A stretch of 64,000 nt of DNA, taken from contig CBDFFU010000003.1 in assembly GCA_965246875.1 (NCBI GenBank), positions 496,001-560,000 of the forward strand, given 5' to 3'. Below the pieces are notes generated by a model. That model ran no database searches, was not told the origin of the DNA, and saw nothing but the letters and a program-made list of their open reading frames with translations. This document shows, in pieces, positions 1-10,167 of the stretch. Origin of the DNA: DASWYT01 sp965246875. Its GTDB lineage: Bacteria; Pseudomonadota; Alphaproteobacteria; Micavibrionales; SZUA-601. The position numbers and the translations under genes were made by a program. The first letter of the stretch is position 1, and the number at the start of each line of letters is the position of its first letter.

Positions 1-3000
1 CGACCGGCCTGTTCGAAAGTTTCAAATCGGTTTTCCCGATCCGTGATTACGGCGACCGCGCCGAACTGGAATTTGTTTCCTATGATCTGGAAGAGCCGAA
101 ATACGATACCGAAGAATGCCATCAGCGCGATATGACCTATTCGGCGCCATTGCGCTGCACGTTGCGTTTGACCGTGTTCGATATCGATGAAGATACGGGC
201 CTGCGCTCGATCCGCGACATCAAAGAACAAGATGTCTACATGGTCGACATGCCACTCATGACCGATAACGGGACGTTTATCATTAACGGAACCGAGCGTG
301 TTATCGTCTCCCAAATGCACCGTTCACCTGGCGTGTTCTTTGACCATGATGACGGCAAATCCCATTCCTCCGGCAAATTCCTGTTTGCCGCACGCGTGAT
401 TCCATACCGTGGGTCGTGGTTGGATTTCGAATTCGACCCGAAAGATCACGTGTTCGTCCGTATTGACCGTCGCCGTAAATTGCCGGTCACGACATTCCTG
501 TACGCGCTCGATAACGATGACAGCGCAAAACTTCGCGCCTCGCGCAAGACCGGTCAAACCTTGGATCAATCCAAGCTGAAAGGCATGACCCGTCAGGATA
601 TCCTGCAATCCTTCTATGCGATCACCGATTACAATGCGGTTGGCGATAAGGGCTGGAAAACAGCCTATGCGGCCGAAAAAATGAAGGGCATTAAACTGCT
701 CAACGATTTGATCGATGCCAAAACCGGCAAAGTCATCGCTGAAATCGGCACAAAAATGACGGCCCGCCAGGCGAAACAATTCGCTGAAGCCGGTCTGCAG
801 GATTATATCGTCCAGGACGATGACCTGATCACCAAATATCTGGCTGCCGATCTGGCCGACCCGAAAACCGGTGAAGTCTTGGCCGAAGCCGGTGATGAGA
901 TTACCGCCGATCTGTTGAAAAAAATCAAAGCGGCGAATATCGCGACGCTTGGTTTGCTCGATATCGATCACATCAATGTCGGCCCCTACATCCGCAACAC
1001 GCTATTGGCGGACAAAAACCGCACACGCGAAGAAGCGTTGATGGACATCTACCGCGTCATGCGTCCAGGTGAGCCGCCAACGGTTGAAGCCGCTGATGCG
1101 CTGTTCCAGTCACTCTTCTTTGACTCCTCCCGTTATGATTTGTCGCCGGTGGGCCGCGTGAAAATGAACGCGCGTCTGGATTTCCCGTTTGACGATCAAA
1201 CCCGCATTCTGGCGAAGCCGGACGTGCTGTCGATCCTCAAAGTTCTCGTGAATTTGAAAGATGGCCGCGGCGAAGTCGATGATATCGACCACTTAGGAAA
1301 TCGTCGTGTGCGTTCGGTTGGTGAATTGATGGAAAACCAGTTCCGTATCGGCTTGCTCCGCATGGAGCGCGCGGTGCGTGAGCGTATGGGGTCTGTCGAT
1401 ATCGAAACCGTCATGCCAAACGATTTGATCAATGCGAAACCAGTTGCGGCCGCCGTCAAAGAATTTTTTGGCTCGTCACAATTGTCGCAGTTTATGGATC
1501 AGACCAATCCGCTGTCGGAAATTACGCACAAGCGTCGTCTGTCGGCTTTGGGACCCGGTGGTTTGACCCGTGAACGCGCCGGCTTTGAAGTGCGTGACGT
1601 TCACACCACCCATTATGGCCGTATTTGCCCGATTGAAACACCGGAAGGTCCGAACATCGGTCTGATCAACTCGCTGGCGACCTTTGCCCGCGTCAACAAA
1701 TACGGGTTCATCGAAACCCCGTATCGTCGCGTTGTCAGCGGTAAAGTGACGGACGAGGTCGTGTATCTCTCCGCCATGGAAGAGTGGAAATACATCATTG
1801 CGCAGTCCAACGCGCCGTTATCGGCCAAAGGTGAATTGACACAACAATTCGTCGACAGCCGTGCCGGTGGAGAATATATGGTGGCCACACCGGATCAAAT
1901 TCAGTTCATCGACGTATCGCCGAAACAGATCGTCTCGGTTGCCGCATCCCTCATTCCGTTCCTGGAAAATGACGATGCGAACCGTGCCTTGATGGGATCG
2001 AACATGATGCGCCAAGCCGTGCCGTTGGTGGAAACCGATGCGCCGATGGTGGGGACGGGTATGGAATCGATCGTGGCGACGGATTCCGGCGCTGCGGTGA
2101 TTGCGAAACGCAATGGCGTGGTCGATCAGATCGACGCCGAACGTATCGTTGTCCGTGCGACTGACATTAAAGATCTGCGCGAGCCGATTGTTGATATCTA
2201 CAAATTGCGCAAATTCGTGCGTACCAACCAAAACACCTGTATCAACCAGCGTCCGCTGGTCAAAGTGGGCGACCAGTTGAAAGCTGGCGACATTATTGCC
2301 GACGGTCCGTCGACCGATATGGGTGATTTGGCCTTGGGTCGCAATATTTTGTGCGCGTTCATGCCATGGAACGGGTATAACTTCGAAGATTCCATTTTGA
2401 TCTCCGAGCGCATCGTGCGCGACGATATCTACACCTCCATTCACATCGACGAGTTTGAAGTGATGGCGCGTGACACGAAACTGGGTCAAGAAGAAATTAC
2501 CCGCGATATCCCGAACACGTCGGAAGAAGCGCTGAAGCATTTGGATGAAGCCGGTATCGCCTATATCGGTGCGGAAGTCCGTCCGGGTGATGTCTTGGTC
2601 GGTAAAGTTACACCAAAAGGCGAAAGCCCGATTACGCCGGAAGAAAAACTCCTGCGCGCGATCTTTGGTGAAAAAGCTGCTGATGTTAAAGACAGTTCGC
2701 TGCGCTTGCCGCCGGGTGTTGCGGGTACGGTCGTTGATGTGCGTCTCTTCTCACGCCGCGGCGTCGATAAAGACGAACGTGCAATGGCGATCGAACAGGA
2801 TGAGATCGAACGCCTGGCGAAAGACCGTGACGATGAGCGTCGTATCTTGGAGCGCGCGTTCTACGATAAATTGAAACAATTGTTGGTTGGCGAAGTGATC
2901 GTCAACGGTCCGAAAAACGTCAAAAAAGGTGAGAAAATCACCGACGCCGGTCTAGCCGAATACAATCCAGCCCAATGGCGCCAGTTCGTTGTCAAAGACG

Positions 3001-4043
3001 AGCAATCCATGGCCAACATTGAAGCGATGTCGAAAACATTCGATGAAGCGATTAATTTGTTGAAAAAACGCTTTGACAGCAAAGTCGAGAAAACCCAGCG
3101 CGGCGACGAAATGATGCCGGGCGTCATGAAAATGGTTAAAGTCTATGTGGCCGTGAAACGCAAGATGCAGCCGGGCGATAAAATGGCTGGCCGTCACGGT
3201 AACAAGGGGGTTGTCTCCCGCGTTCTCCCGATCGAAGACATGCCGTTCCTGGAAGATGGCACGCACGTCGATATTGTGTTGAACCCGCTGGGTGTGCCGT
3301 CACGGATGAACGTTGGTCAGATTCTTGAAACCCATTTGGGTTGGGCGTCGGCGACGCTTGGCAAGCAAATTGGCGAAATGGTCGACAACTATAAAGTCCA
3401 GCAGAAAAAAGACGGCAAAGCGTCCGACGAGCTGAAAGCTCTGAAAGACAAATTGCAGGCCGTTTATGGCGAACACGATTATAACGTCAGCATCAAAACC
3501 TTGAATGATGACGAAATGGTCGAAATGGCGACAAACCTGAAAAAAGGTGTGCCGTTCGCAACACCGGTCTTCGATGGTGCGCGTGAAGCTGATATCGACA
3601 ACATGCTGAAAATGGCAGGCCTGGATAAATCCGGCCAGGTCACATTGTATGATGGTCGCACCGGCCAATCGTTCAGCCGTAAAGTGACCGTTGGTTACAT
3701 TTATATGTTGAAACTGCACCATTTGGTCGACGACAAGATCCACGCCCGTTCGATCGGTCCATACTCGCTTGTCACGCAACAACCGCTGGGTGGTAAAGCC
3801 CAGTTCGGTGGTCAGCGTTTCGGAGAGATGGAAGTCTGGGCGTTGCAGGCTTATGGTGCCGCTTACACCTTGCAGGAACTGTTGACGGTGAAATCCGATG
3901 ACGTGGCCGGCCGGACGAAAGCCTATGAAGCGATCGTTCGTGGTGAAAATACATTCGAGATCGGTATTCCGGAATCGTTCAACGTGTTGGTCAAGGAAAT
4001 GAAAGCCCTTGGTCTGAACGTTGAATTGAATTCGAACCAGTAA
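1..4043 (+). CDS. rpoB: DNA-directed RNA polymerase subunit beta (5' end outside window)
   Basis: Beta subunit of RNA polymerase. The reading frame is open from base 3, well before the first ATG at 132, and encodes typical RpoB N-terminal sequence (FPIRDYGDRAELEFVSYDL), so the gene begins upstream of the window. The rifampicin-pocket region (SQFMDQTNPLSEITHKRR) lies around 1480-1540 and is followed by the conserved LSALGPGGLTRERAGFEV. The catalytic-centre stretch with GDKMAGRHGNKGVVS is around 3175-3220 and the C-terminal clamp around 3770-3860. None of the usual rifampicin-resistance residues is visible. rpoC starts 24 bases after the stop, the standard rpoBC operon. The call is certain; only the start is missing. 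Confidence 0.98.
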   Translation, partial: TGLFESFKSVFPIRDYGDRAELEFVSYDLEEPKYDTEECHQRDMTYSAPLRCTLRLTVFDIDEDTGLRSIRDIKEQDVYMVDMPLMTDNGTFIINGTERVIVSQMHRSPGVFFDHDDGKSHSSGKFLFAARVIPYRGSWLDFEFDPKDHVFVRIDRRRKLPVTTFLYALDNDDSAKLRASRKTGQTLDQSKLKGMTRQDILQSFYAITDYNAVGDKGWKTAYAAEKMKGIKLLNDLIDAKTGKVIAEIGTKMTARQAKQFAEAGLQDYIVQDDDLITKYLAADLADPKTGEVLAEAGDEITADLLKKIKAANIATLGLLDIDHINVGPYIRNTLLADKNRTREEALMDIYRVMRPGEPPTVEAADALFQSLFFDSSRYDLSPVGRVKMNARLDFPFDDQTRILAKPDVLSILKVLVNLKDGRGEVDDIDHLGNRRVRSVGELMENQFRIGLLRMERAVRERMGSVDIETVMPNDLINAKPVAAAVKEFFGSSQLSQFMDQTNPLSEITHKRRLSALGPGGLTRERAGFEVRDVHTTHYGRICPIETPEGPNIGLINSLATFARVNKYGFIETPYRRVVSGKVTDEVVYLSAMEEWKYIIAQSNAPLSAKGELTQQFVDSRAGGEYMVATPDQIQFIDVSPKQIVSVAASLIPFLENDDANRALMGSNMMRQAVPLVETDAPMVGTGMESIVATDSGAAVIAKRNGVVDQIDAERIVVRATDIKDLREPIVDIYKLRKFVRTNQNTCINQRPLVKVGDQLKAGDIIADGPSTDMGDLALGRNILCAFMPWNGYNFEDSILISERIVRDDIYTSIHIDEFEVMARDTKLGQEEITRDIPNTSEEALKHLDEAGIAYIGAEVRPGDVLVGKVTPKGESPITPEEKLLRAIFGEKAADVKDSSLRLPPGVAGTVVDVRLFSRRGVDKDERAMAIEQDEIERLAKDRDDERRILERAFYDKLKQLLVGEVIVNGPKNVKKGEKITDAGLAEYNPAQWRQFVVKDEQSMANIEAMSKTFDEAINLLKKRFDSKVEKTQRGDEMMPGVMKMVKVYVAVKRKMQPGDKMAGRHGNKGVVSRVLPIEDMPFLEDGTHVDIVLNPLGVPSRMNVGQILETHLGWASATLGKQIGEMVDNYKVQQKKDGKASDELKALKDKLQAVYGEHDYNVSIKTLNDDEMVEMATNLKKGVPFATPVFDGAREADIDNMLKMAGLDKSGQVTLYDGRTGQSFSRKVTVGYIYMLKLHHLVDDKIHARSIGPYSLVTQQPLGGKAQFGGQRFGEMEVWALQAYGAAYTLQELLTVKSDDVAGRTKAYEAIVRGENTFEIGIPESFNVLVKEMKALGLNVELNSNQ

Positions 4044-4067
4044 TCAGAGAGAAAAGGGACTATTTCC

Positions 4068-7000
4068 ATGAACTCACAAATGATGACCCTGTTCGGCAAT
4101 CAGCAAACCGTCCAGAATTTTGACGAGATCAAAATCTCGATGGCCAGCCCGGAGCAAATCCGGTCCTGGTCCTTCGGTGAAGTGAAAAAGCCGGAAACCA
4201 TCAACTACCGCACGTTCAAGCCGGAAAAAGACGGTTTGTTCTGCGCGCGTATTTTTGGCCCGATCAAGGATTATGAATGTCTGTGCGGCAAATACAAACG
4301 CATGAAGTACAAAGGCATTATCTGTGAAAAATGTGGTGTTGAAGTCACCTTGACCAAAGTGCGCCGCGACCGCATGGGTCACATCGACCTCGCGGCTCCG
4401 GTTGCCCACATCTGGTTGCTGAAATCCTTGCCAAGCCGTATCGGTTTGATGCTCGACATGATGCTCAAAGACCTTGAGCGTGTGTTGTATTTCGAAGCCT
4501 ATGTCGTGCTTGAGCCTGGGATGACATCCTTGCAGCCCCAACAGCTGCTGACGGATGATGAGTACCTCAAAGCGCAAGAAGAGTTTGGCGAAGACACGTT
4601 CCGCGCCGGCATTGGTGCGGAAGCGGTCAAGGAATTGCTGGCCCAAATTGATCTGCCGGCTGACCTGATCAAAACCAAAGACGATTTGAAAAATACAAAC
4701 TCTGAAACCAAAAAGAAAAAATTGGTCAAGCGTTTGAAATTGCTGCAAGCCTTCAACAATTCCGGCACGCGTCCGGAATGGATGGTATTGGACGTCTTGC
4801 CGGTGTTGCCACCGGAATTGCGTCCGTTGGTGCCATTGGATGGTGGGCGTTTTGCCACATCGGATTTGAACGATCTGTATCGCCGCGTCATCAACCGGAA
4901 CAACCGCTTGCGTCGTTTGATCGAATTGCGTGCGCCGGACATTATCGTGCGTAACGAAAAACGCATGCTGCAAGAAGCTGTCGATGCGTTGTTCGATAAC
5001 TCGCGCCGTGGCCGCGTTATTACCGGCACCAACAAGCGCCCGTTGAAATCACTCTCCGACATGCTCAAAGGGAAACAAGGGCGTTTCCGTCAGAACTTGC
5101 TCGGTAAACGTGTGGATTACTCCGGTCGTTCGGTGATCGTTGTTGGCCCGGAACTGAAATTGCATCAGTGCGGTCTGCCAAAACGCATGGCCCTCGAACT
5201 GTTCAAACCGTTCATCTATCACAAGCTGGAATTATACGGCATGGCGACAACGGTGAAAGCCGCGAAACGCATGGTCGAAAAAGAACGTCCGGAAGTGTGG
5301 GATATTCTTGAAGAAGTGATTCGCGAACACCCGGTCATGCTGAACCGTGCGCCAACCTTGCACCGTTTGGGTATCCAGGCGTTTGAACCCGTGTTGATCG
5401 AGGGCAAAGCCATTCAGCTGCACCCGTTGGTGACAACGGCGTTCAACGCTGACTTTGATGGCGACCAGATGGCCGTTCACGTGCCATTGTCGATTGAAGC
5501 GCAATTGGAAGCCCGTGTCTTGATGATGTCGACCAACAACATTTTGTCACCGGCATCGGGTAAGCCGATTATCGTGCCGTCGCAGGATATTGTTCTCGGT
5601 CTCTATTACATGTCGCTGGAATTTGAAGGCCAAAAAGGCCAGGGTCTGATCTTTGCTGATCTGGCCGAAGTTGAATTGGCAATCGAAGCCCAAGAAGTGA
5701 CGCTGCACACCAAAATCAAGGCGCGTTACAACACAGTGGATGAAGCGGGTAAGCCGATTGTCCAAATCGTTGATACGACACCGGGCCGTTACATGCTGGC
5801 GCAACTGCTGCCGCGTGATAAAAACGTGCCATTCTCGGTCATCAACCGCATTTTGACGAAAAAAGAAGTCTCGAACCTGATCGACGTGATCTACCGTTAT
5901 TGCGGTCAGAAAGAGACCGTGATTTTCGCTGACCGCATCATGAAAATGGGCTTTACCAACGCGTGTAAAGCCGGGATTTCGTTCGGCAAGGATGACATGC
6001 TCATCCCGGTCGAGAAATACGATATTCTCGAAGCCGCCGATACCCGCGTCAAAGAATTCGAACAGCAATATATGGATGGACTGATCACCAAGGGTGAAAA
6101 GTACAACAAGGTTGTCGATATCTGGACCGCGTGTAACGAAGCCATTACCGTCGAGATGATGAAAGTCCTCAAGGCGACTGACAAAGACGCCAACATCAAC
6201 TCGGTTTACATGATGTCGCACTCCGGTGCGCGGGGTTCCGTGTTGCAAATGCGTCAGTTGGGTGGCATGCGCGGTTTGATGTCGAAACCATCGGGTGAAA
6301 TTATCGAAAGCCCGATCCGTTCGAACTTCAAAGAAGGCCTGACCGTTCTGGAATACTTCAACTCGACACACGGCGCCCGTAAAGGTTTGGCCGATACAGC
6401 GTTGAAAACAGCGAACTCCGGTTACCTCACACGCCGTCTCTGCGATGTGTCGATGGATCTGTCAGTGCGTGAAGAAGATTGCGGCACGACCAACGGCATC
6501 ACGGTTCGTCCGGTCATGGATGGCGGCAACGTCATTGCCTCACTGTCCGAGCGTATTCTGGGACGGACGTTGCTGGATGTCATCAAACATCCGGTCACCG
6601 GCGAATTGTTGAACAAAGCCAATGAAATCGTCGATGAAGTCACCGCCGACAACATGGAAAAAGCGGACATTGACGAAGTCCGTGTCCGCTCCGTGTTGAC
6701 CTGCGAAACCAAAAACGGCGTTTGTGGCAAATGTTATGGCCGCGATCTGGCGCGTGGGACGAAAGTCAACGTTGGCGAAGCCATCGGTGTTATCGCCGCG
6801 CAATCCATTGGTGAGCCGGGCACGCAGCTGACCATGCGGACGTTCCACATTGGTGGCGCAGCGACCGGTTCGGCGCAAAAGTCGAATGTCGAAGCACCAT
6901 TCGATGCAACCATTCAATTGCTGGCGGCCACAACCGTAACGAACTCCGAAGGAACGGAGATTGTCATGGCGCGGAACACGGAATTGTTGCTGGTCGATGC

Positions 7001-8252
7001 CAAAGGCAAGGAAAAAGCGCGTTACCGTATTCCATACGGCGCGAAATTGCTGGGCAAAGAAGGCAAAAAAGTCACCAAGGGCCAGATCCTGGCTGAATGG
7101 GACCCCTTCACACTCCCAATCATCACCGAAGTCGACGGGATTGTGGCCTATGCCGACATCATTGATAACGTCACCATCCGTGACCAGATCGATGAAGCGA
7201 CCGGTATCGGGACGAAAGTCGTCACCGACTGGCGTGCCCAACCAAAAGCCGGTGATCTCAAACCGCGTCTGGTGTTGCAGGATGCCAAGGGCACAGTGCT
7301 GAAAACCGGTAACGGTCTGGACGCTGTGTCGTATATGTCGGTTGGTGCGTTGCTCTCGGTTGAAAACGGCAAGTCCGTCAAAGCCGGTGACGTGCTGGCG
7401 CGTATTCCACGTGAAACCGCCAAGACCCGCGACATTACCGGTGGTCTGCCGCGTGTGGCTGAATTGTTCGAAGCCCGCCGTCCGAAAGACGCTGCGATCA
7501 TCGCAGAAGTCGACGGCCGTGTAGAATTCGGCAAGGATTACAAAGCCAAACGCCGTATCGTTATCCTGCCGACGGACAAAGAGATCGAACCAAAAGAATA
7601 TCTGGTACCAAAAGGCAAGCATATCATCGTGCAAGAGGGCGACATCGTCCGCCGCGGTGATGTGCTGATCGACGGGTCGTTGGTGCCGCACGACATTCTG
7701 GCCGTTCTCGGTGTTGAAGCCTTGGCTGAATACCTCATCAACGAAATCCAGGATGTATACCGTCTGCAAGGCGTGAAGCTGAACGACAAACACATTGAAG
7801 TCGTTGTCCGTCAGATGATGCAAAAAGTCGAAGTCTCCGACAGCGGCGATACGACCTTGCTCGTTGGTGAACAAATCGACCGTCAGGATTTCGAAGACGA
7901 AAACCAGCGCACGATGGCGGAAGGCGGCATTGCGGCCAAATCCATTCCTGTTCTACAGGGGATTACGAAAGCGTCGTTGCAGACCCGTTCGTTCATCTCG
8001 GCGGCATCCTTCCAGGAAACCACCCGCGTCCTCACCGACGCTGCGGTCTCCGGCAAAGTCGATCTGCTCGATGGCCTGAAAGAAAACGTCATCGTCGGTC
8101 GCCTCATCCCGGCCGGTACGGGTTCATACGTTCACGCCATCAAACGCGTGGCTGCCGAACGTGATATCGACCTGCTAGGCGACGGCGCGCAGCCTGGCCT
8201 GCTGGTCGATATCAGTGATAATACCACAGCTGAATCGGCTGCGGCGGAGTAA
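4068..8252 (+). CDS. rpoC: DNA-directed RNA polymerase subunit beta'
   Basis: Largest RNA polymerase subunit, 1394 residues, complete. The N-terminal zinc-binding element CLCGKYKRMKYKG...CEKCGVE is at about residues 70-95. The catalytic magnesium motif NADFDGDQMAVH is near residue 463. The second zinc site (CETKNGVCGKCYGRDL) is near residue 885 and is followed by the bridge/trigger region with GEPGTQLTMRTFHIGG. The ATG is followed by a typical alphaproteobacterial start (MNSQMMTLFG). It lies 24 bases after rpoB and is closed by an intrinsic terminator just after the stop, so rpoBC ends here and the AT-rich gene beyond is a separate unit. Confidence 0.99.
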   Translation: MNSQMMTLFGNQQTVQNFDEIKISMASPEQIRSWSFGEVKKPETINYRTFKPEKDGLFCARIFGPIKDYECLCGKYKRMKYKGIICEKCGVEVTLTKVRRDRMGHIDLAAPVAHIWLLKSLPSRIGLMLDMMLKDLERVLYFEAYVVLEPGMTSLQPQQLLTDDEYLKAQEEFGEDTFRAGIGAEAVKELLAQIDLPADLIKTKDDLKNTNSETKKKKLVKRLKLLQAFNNSGTRPEWMVLDVLPVLPPELRPLVPLDGGRFATSDLNDLYRRVINRNNRLRRLIELRAPDIIVRNEKRMLQEAVDALFDNSRRGRVITGTNKRPLKSLSDMLKGKQGRFRQNLLGKRVDYSGRSVIVVGPELKLHQCGLPKRMALELFKPFIYHKLELYGMATTVKAAKRMVEKERPEVWDILEEVIREHPVMLNRAPTLHRLGIQAFEPVLIEGKAIQLHPLVTTAFNADFDGDQMAVHVPLSIEAQLEARVLMMSTNNILSPASGKPIIVPSQDIVLGLYYMSLEFEGQKGQGLIFADLAEVELAIEAQEVTLHTKIKARYNTVDEAGKPIVQIVDTTPGRYMLAQLLPRDKNVPFSVINRILTKKEVSNLIDVIYRYCGQKETVIFADRIMKMGFTNACKAGISFGKDDMLIPVEKYDILEAADTRVKEFEQQYMDGLITKGEKYNKVVDIWTACNEAITVEMMKVLKATDKDANINSVYMMSHSGARGSVLQMRQLGGMRGLMSKPSGEIIESPIRSNFKEGLTVLEYFNSTHGARKGLADTALKTANSGYLTRRLCDVSMDLSVREEDCGTTNGITVRPVMDGGNVIASLSERILGRTLLDVIKHPVTGELLNKANEIVDEVTADNMEKADIDEVRVRSVLTCETKNGVCGKCYGRDLARGTKVNVGEAIGVIAAQSIGEPGTQLTMRTFHIGGAATGSAQKSNVEAPFDATIQLLAATTVTNSEGTEIVMARNTELLLVDAKGKEKARYRIPYGAKLLGKEGKKVTKGQILAEWDPFTLPIITEVDGIVAYADIIDNVTIRDQIDEATGIGTKVVTDWRAQPKAGDLKPRLVLQDAKGTVLKTGNGLDAVSYMSVGALLSVENGKSVKAGDVLARIPRETAKTRDITGGLPRVAELFEARRPKDAAIIAEVDGRVEFGKDYKAKRRIVILPTDKEIEPKEYLVPKGKHIIVQEGDIVRRGDVLIDGSLVPHDILAVLGVEALAEYLINEIQDVYRLQGVKLNDKHIEVVVRQMMQKVEVSDSGDTTLLVGEQIDRQDFEDENQRTMAEGGIAAKSIPVLQGITKASLQTRSFISAASFQETTRVLTDAAVSGKVDLLDGLKENVIVGRLIPAGTGSYVHAIKRVAAERDIDLLGDGAQPGLLVDISDNTTAESAAAE

Positions 8253-8274
8253 GGCTGAAAAGTTAGGAAATTAG

Positions 8275-8307
8275 AAACCCCGCTTCTACAAGCGGGGTTT
8301 TTCTTTT
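8275..8307 (+). terminator. Intrinsic terminator of rpoBC
   Basis: A perfect hairpin (AAACCCCGCTT, 4-base loop, AAGCGGGGTTT) is followed by a run of T. It starts 22 bases after the rpoC stop. Confidence 0.95.
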
Positions 8308-8335
8308 ATAACAATATTTGCAATAAGAAAAGCTA

Positions 8336-8965
8336 ATGCATTCATTCAATTCTGATCAAGAAATATTGTACATTCCTTTCTACAAAAGATTTTTTTCTAT
8401 TCTTATTGATCAATTTTTCTTTTTTATTATTTCAATTTTTCTGATTGTGCCTGCTGTTAAGTTAGAGATTGATATTGTTAAATACAAAATCAACATAATT
8501 TCAATCTATGTCATTGGTGTAGTATTTTTGTATCTATGGTATAAGAATTCGTCTTCATTTGGAAAAAAGTTGTGCCAACTTATTTTAGTCGATGGTCAAA
8601 CATTGAAGAAACCTTTGTTTATAAAAATTCTTATGCGTTACCTGGTTTTGTTTTCCTATCTAGCATACATGCTTTGCTTTCAAATGAAATGTCCAGAAAA
8701 TATATGTAAGACGTCTCAGGATTTTAATTCTCGTGGTTTTCTATTCGCTACGCTATTAATCTTGCCGTACATAAGCATTCTTTTTTCTAGAAGGAAGCAA
8801 GCCTTGCACGATATAATATCAGGTACAATCGTTGTAGGTATCATCTCATCAGATACGATGAATAAAAAATTACCATTAATAAACCGCGTCATTTTAAATA
8901 TAGTTACTCTCATTGTTTTCTACGGTTTGGCTATGTTTTTTTTCATTGGCGCCAATATAGATTAA
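8336..8965 (+). CDS. RDD-family integral membrane protein
   Basis: A 209-residue hydrophobic protein with about four or five membrane segments. The N-terminal FYKRFFSILIDQFFFF matches the first helix of the RDD family, with its conserved Arg and Asp. The C-terminal RRKQALHDIISGTIVVG matches the family's closing Asp-containing motif. The family's function is poorly defined; some members take part in ion or small-molecule transport. The gene is strikingly AT-rich, rich in TTT/ATT codons, unlike rpoC before it and the csaA-like gene after it, which suggests acquisition by transfer. It follows the rpoC terminator and ends 18 bases before the next gene. Confidence 0.75.
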   Translation: MHSFNSDQEILYIPFYKRFFSILIDQFFFFIISIFLIVPAVKLEIDIVKYKINIISIYVIGVVFLYLWYKNSSSFGKKLCQLILVDGQTLKKPLFIKILMRYLVLFSYLAYMLCFQMKCPENICKTSQDFNSRGFLFATLLILPYISILFSRRKQALHDIISGTIVVGIISSDTMNKKLPLINRVILNIVTLIVFYGLAMFFFIGANID

Positions 8966-8983
8966 CGAGAGTGTGATCTTGTC

Positions 8984-9322
8984 ATGAAAACCATCACCTG
9001 GACAGACTTCGAGAAAATCGACCTCCGCGTCGGCACGATCGTCGACGTGCTGGAGTTTCCCGGGGCGCGCAAGCCGGCGTTCAAGTTGCAGATTGATTTC
9101 GGTGCAGAGATCGGCCTGAAATGGTCCAGCGCACAGATCACGACACATTACACGCGTGAAACATTACTGGGCCGGCAGATTATCGCCGTCGTCAATTTTC
9201 CGGAAAAACAAATCGGGCCGTTCCGATCACAATGCCTGATCACTGGCTTCGCTGATGCCAATGGCGATATTGTGTTGACGTCCGTCGAACGCACTGTCCC
9301 GAATGGCAGTAGGATGTGTTGA
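8984..9322 (+). CDS. csaA: CsaA-like tRNA-binding protein
   Basis: A 112-residue protein made of a single tRNA-binding (OB-fold) domain of the CsaA/YgjH type. Recognisable parts are FEKIDLRVGTIVDVLEFPGARKP at the N-terminus, the central SSAQITTHYT, and FPEKQIGPFRSQCLITGF. Members bind tRNA or act as secretion-associated chaperones in Bacillus; the role here is inferred from the family only. Length is normal for the family. The next gene begins three bases after the stop, which suggests translational coupling. Codon use returns to that of the core genome after the AT-rich gene upstream. Confidence 0.85.
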   Translation: MKTITWTDFEKIDLRVGTIVDVLEFPGARKPAFKLQIDFGAEIGLKWSSAQITTHYTRETLLGRQIIAVVNFPEKQIGPFRSQCLITGFADANGDIVLTSVERTVPNGSRMC

Positions 9323-9325
9323 AAA

Positions 9326-10162
9326 ATGATCGTCTTTCCAAAACAAAAGATTGTTTCTTATACAGCAGGACTCCATCCAGACAATATTTTTCCGTTGGCC
9401 TTTTATCATTCTAAAGACAACAAAGATTTATGTTTTCTGGCTGCCGATCATGTGCTGGACATTCAATCCGAAACACATCGTCTGGTTGATAGAATAATAT
9501 CCGTGTGGAAACCGGAAGCCGTTATTGTTGAAGGATTGGGAACACTGACAGAACCCTCTTGGAGTGCGGAGCGGGAACAGCATTATTACAAGCTTGCTCA
9601 TGACGATATGGATCGGGCGGCCCCAATACCTGAAAGCCTGTATGCGCTTTATCTGGCAAAGCTGAATAGTTTGGCTGTATTCTCTGGCGAGCCGTCAGAT
9701 GAAGCACAAATGATGCATCTTTTGCAAAATGGTTACACACAACAAGATTTTATATTTTTCAGTTTTTTATTAACGATCGATTATTGGACTTTGCGGAATA
9801 TCCCAGATGAGAAATTGACAAATATATGGCAGGGTTGTCTGACAACATATGCACCGCTGACATTTTCAGCCAAAAACTATGTGTTTTCAGATTTTGAAAC
9901 ATGGTTTGAACAGAAAGCATTGGCCACATTCAGTCTCGATAAAATGAATGGACATTTTATCGCGCCCAAAGCGCAAGCAACGTTTGGCACGTTGGGACAT
10001 ATTGCATCGATACTATCACGTTTTCGCGATGAATGTTTGCTCAACGCCATGGAAAAAACGTTTGTTTCGTTTAATAAAGTTTTGGTCGTTTATGGCGGCA
10101 GTCATTACTTCACGTTGAAACCCGCTCTGGATGCTGTGATGCAAAATCTGACCGTGATCTAA
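9326..10162 (+). CDS. Putative TraB/TIKI-superfamily protein
   Basis: A 278-residue protein with no signal peptide or clear membrane segment. Its architecture recalls the TraB/GumN/TIKI group: an N-terminal ...AADHVLDIQSE strand-helix, a conserved-looking Glu in AVIVEGLG (near residue 70), a helix with RDECLLNAMEK near residue 232, and a C-terminal GGSHYFTL matching the second GxxH motif (near residue 258). The first GxxH appears as AADH, so the site is imperfect. Some TIKI members are metal-dependent peptidases; whether this one is active cannot be told. It starts three bases after the csaA-like gene and converges with the next gene, ending six bases from it. The assignment rests on motif resemblance only. 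Confidence 0.45.
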   Translation: MIVFPKQKIVSYTAGLHPDNIFPLAFYHSKDNKDLCFLAADHVLDIQSETHRLVDRIISVWKPEAVIVEGLGTLTEPSWSAEREQHYYKLAHDDMDRAAPIPESLYALYLAKLNSLAVFSGEPSDEAQMMHLLQNGYTQQDFIFFSFLLTIDYWTLRNIPDEKLTNIWQGCLTTYAPLTFSAKNYVFSDFETWFEQKALATFSLDKMNGHFIAPKAQATFGTLGHIASILSRFRDECLLNAMEKTFVSFNKVLVVYGGSHYFTLKPALDAVMQNLTVI

Positions 10163-10167
10163 TTGCA

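Noticed and set aside
7403..7418. parS-like sequence TATTCCACGTGAAACC in rpoC
   Set aside because: Two mismatches to the consensus, and it encodes the conserved RIPRETAKTRD segment of RpoC, so coding constraint explains it.
1..8252. Long antisense frames across rpoB and rpoC
   Set aside because: They mirror the codon bias of the two polymerase genes, match no known family and have no start signals.
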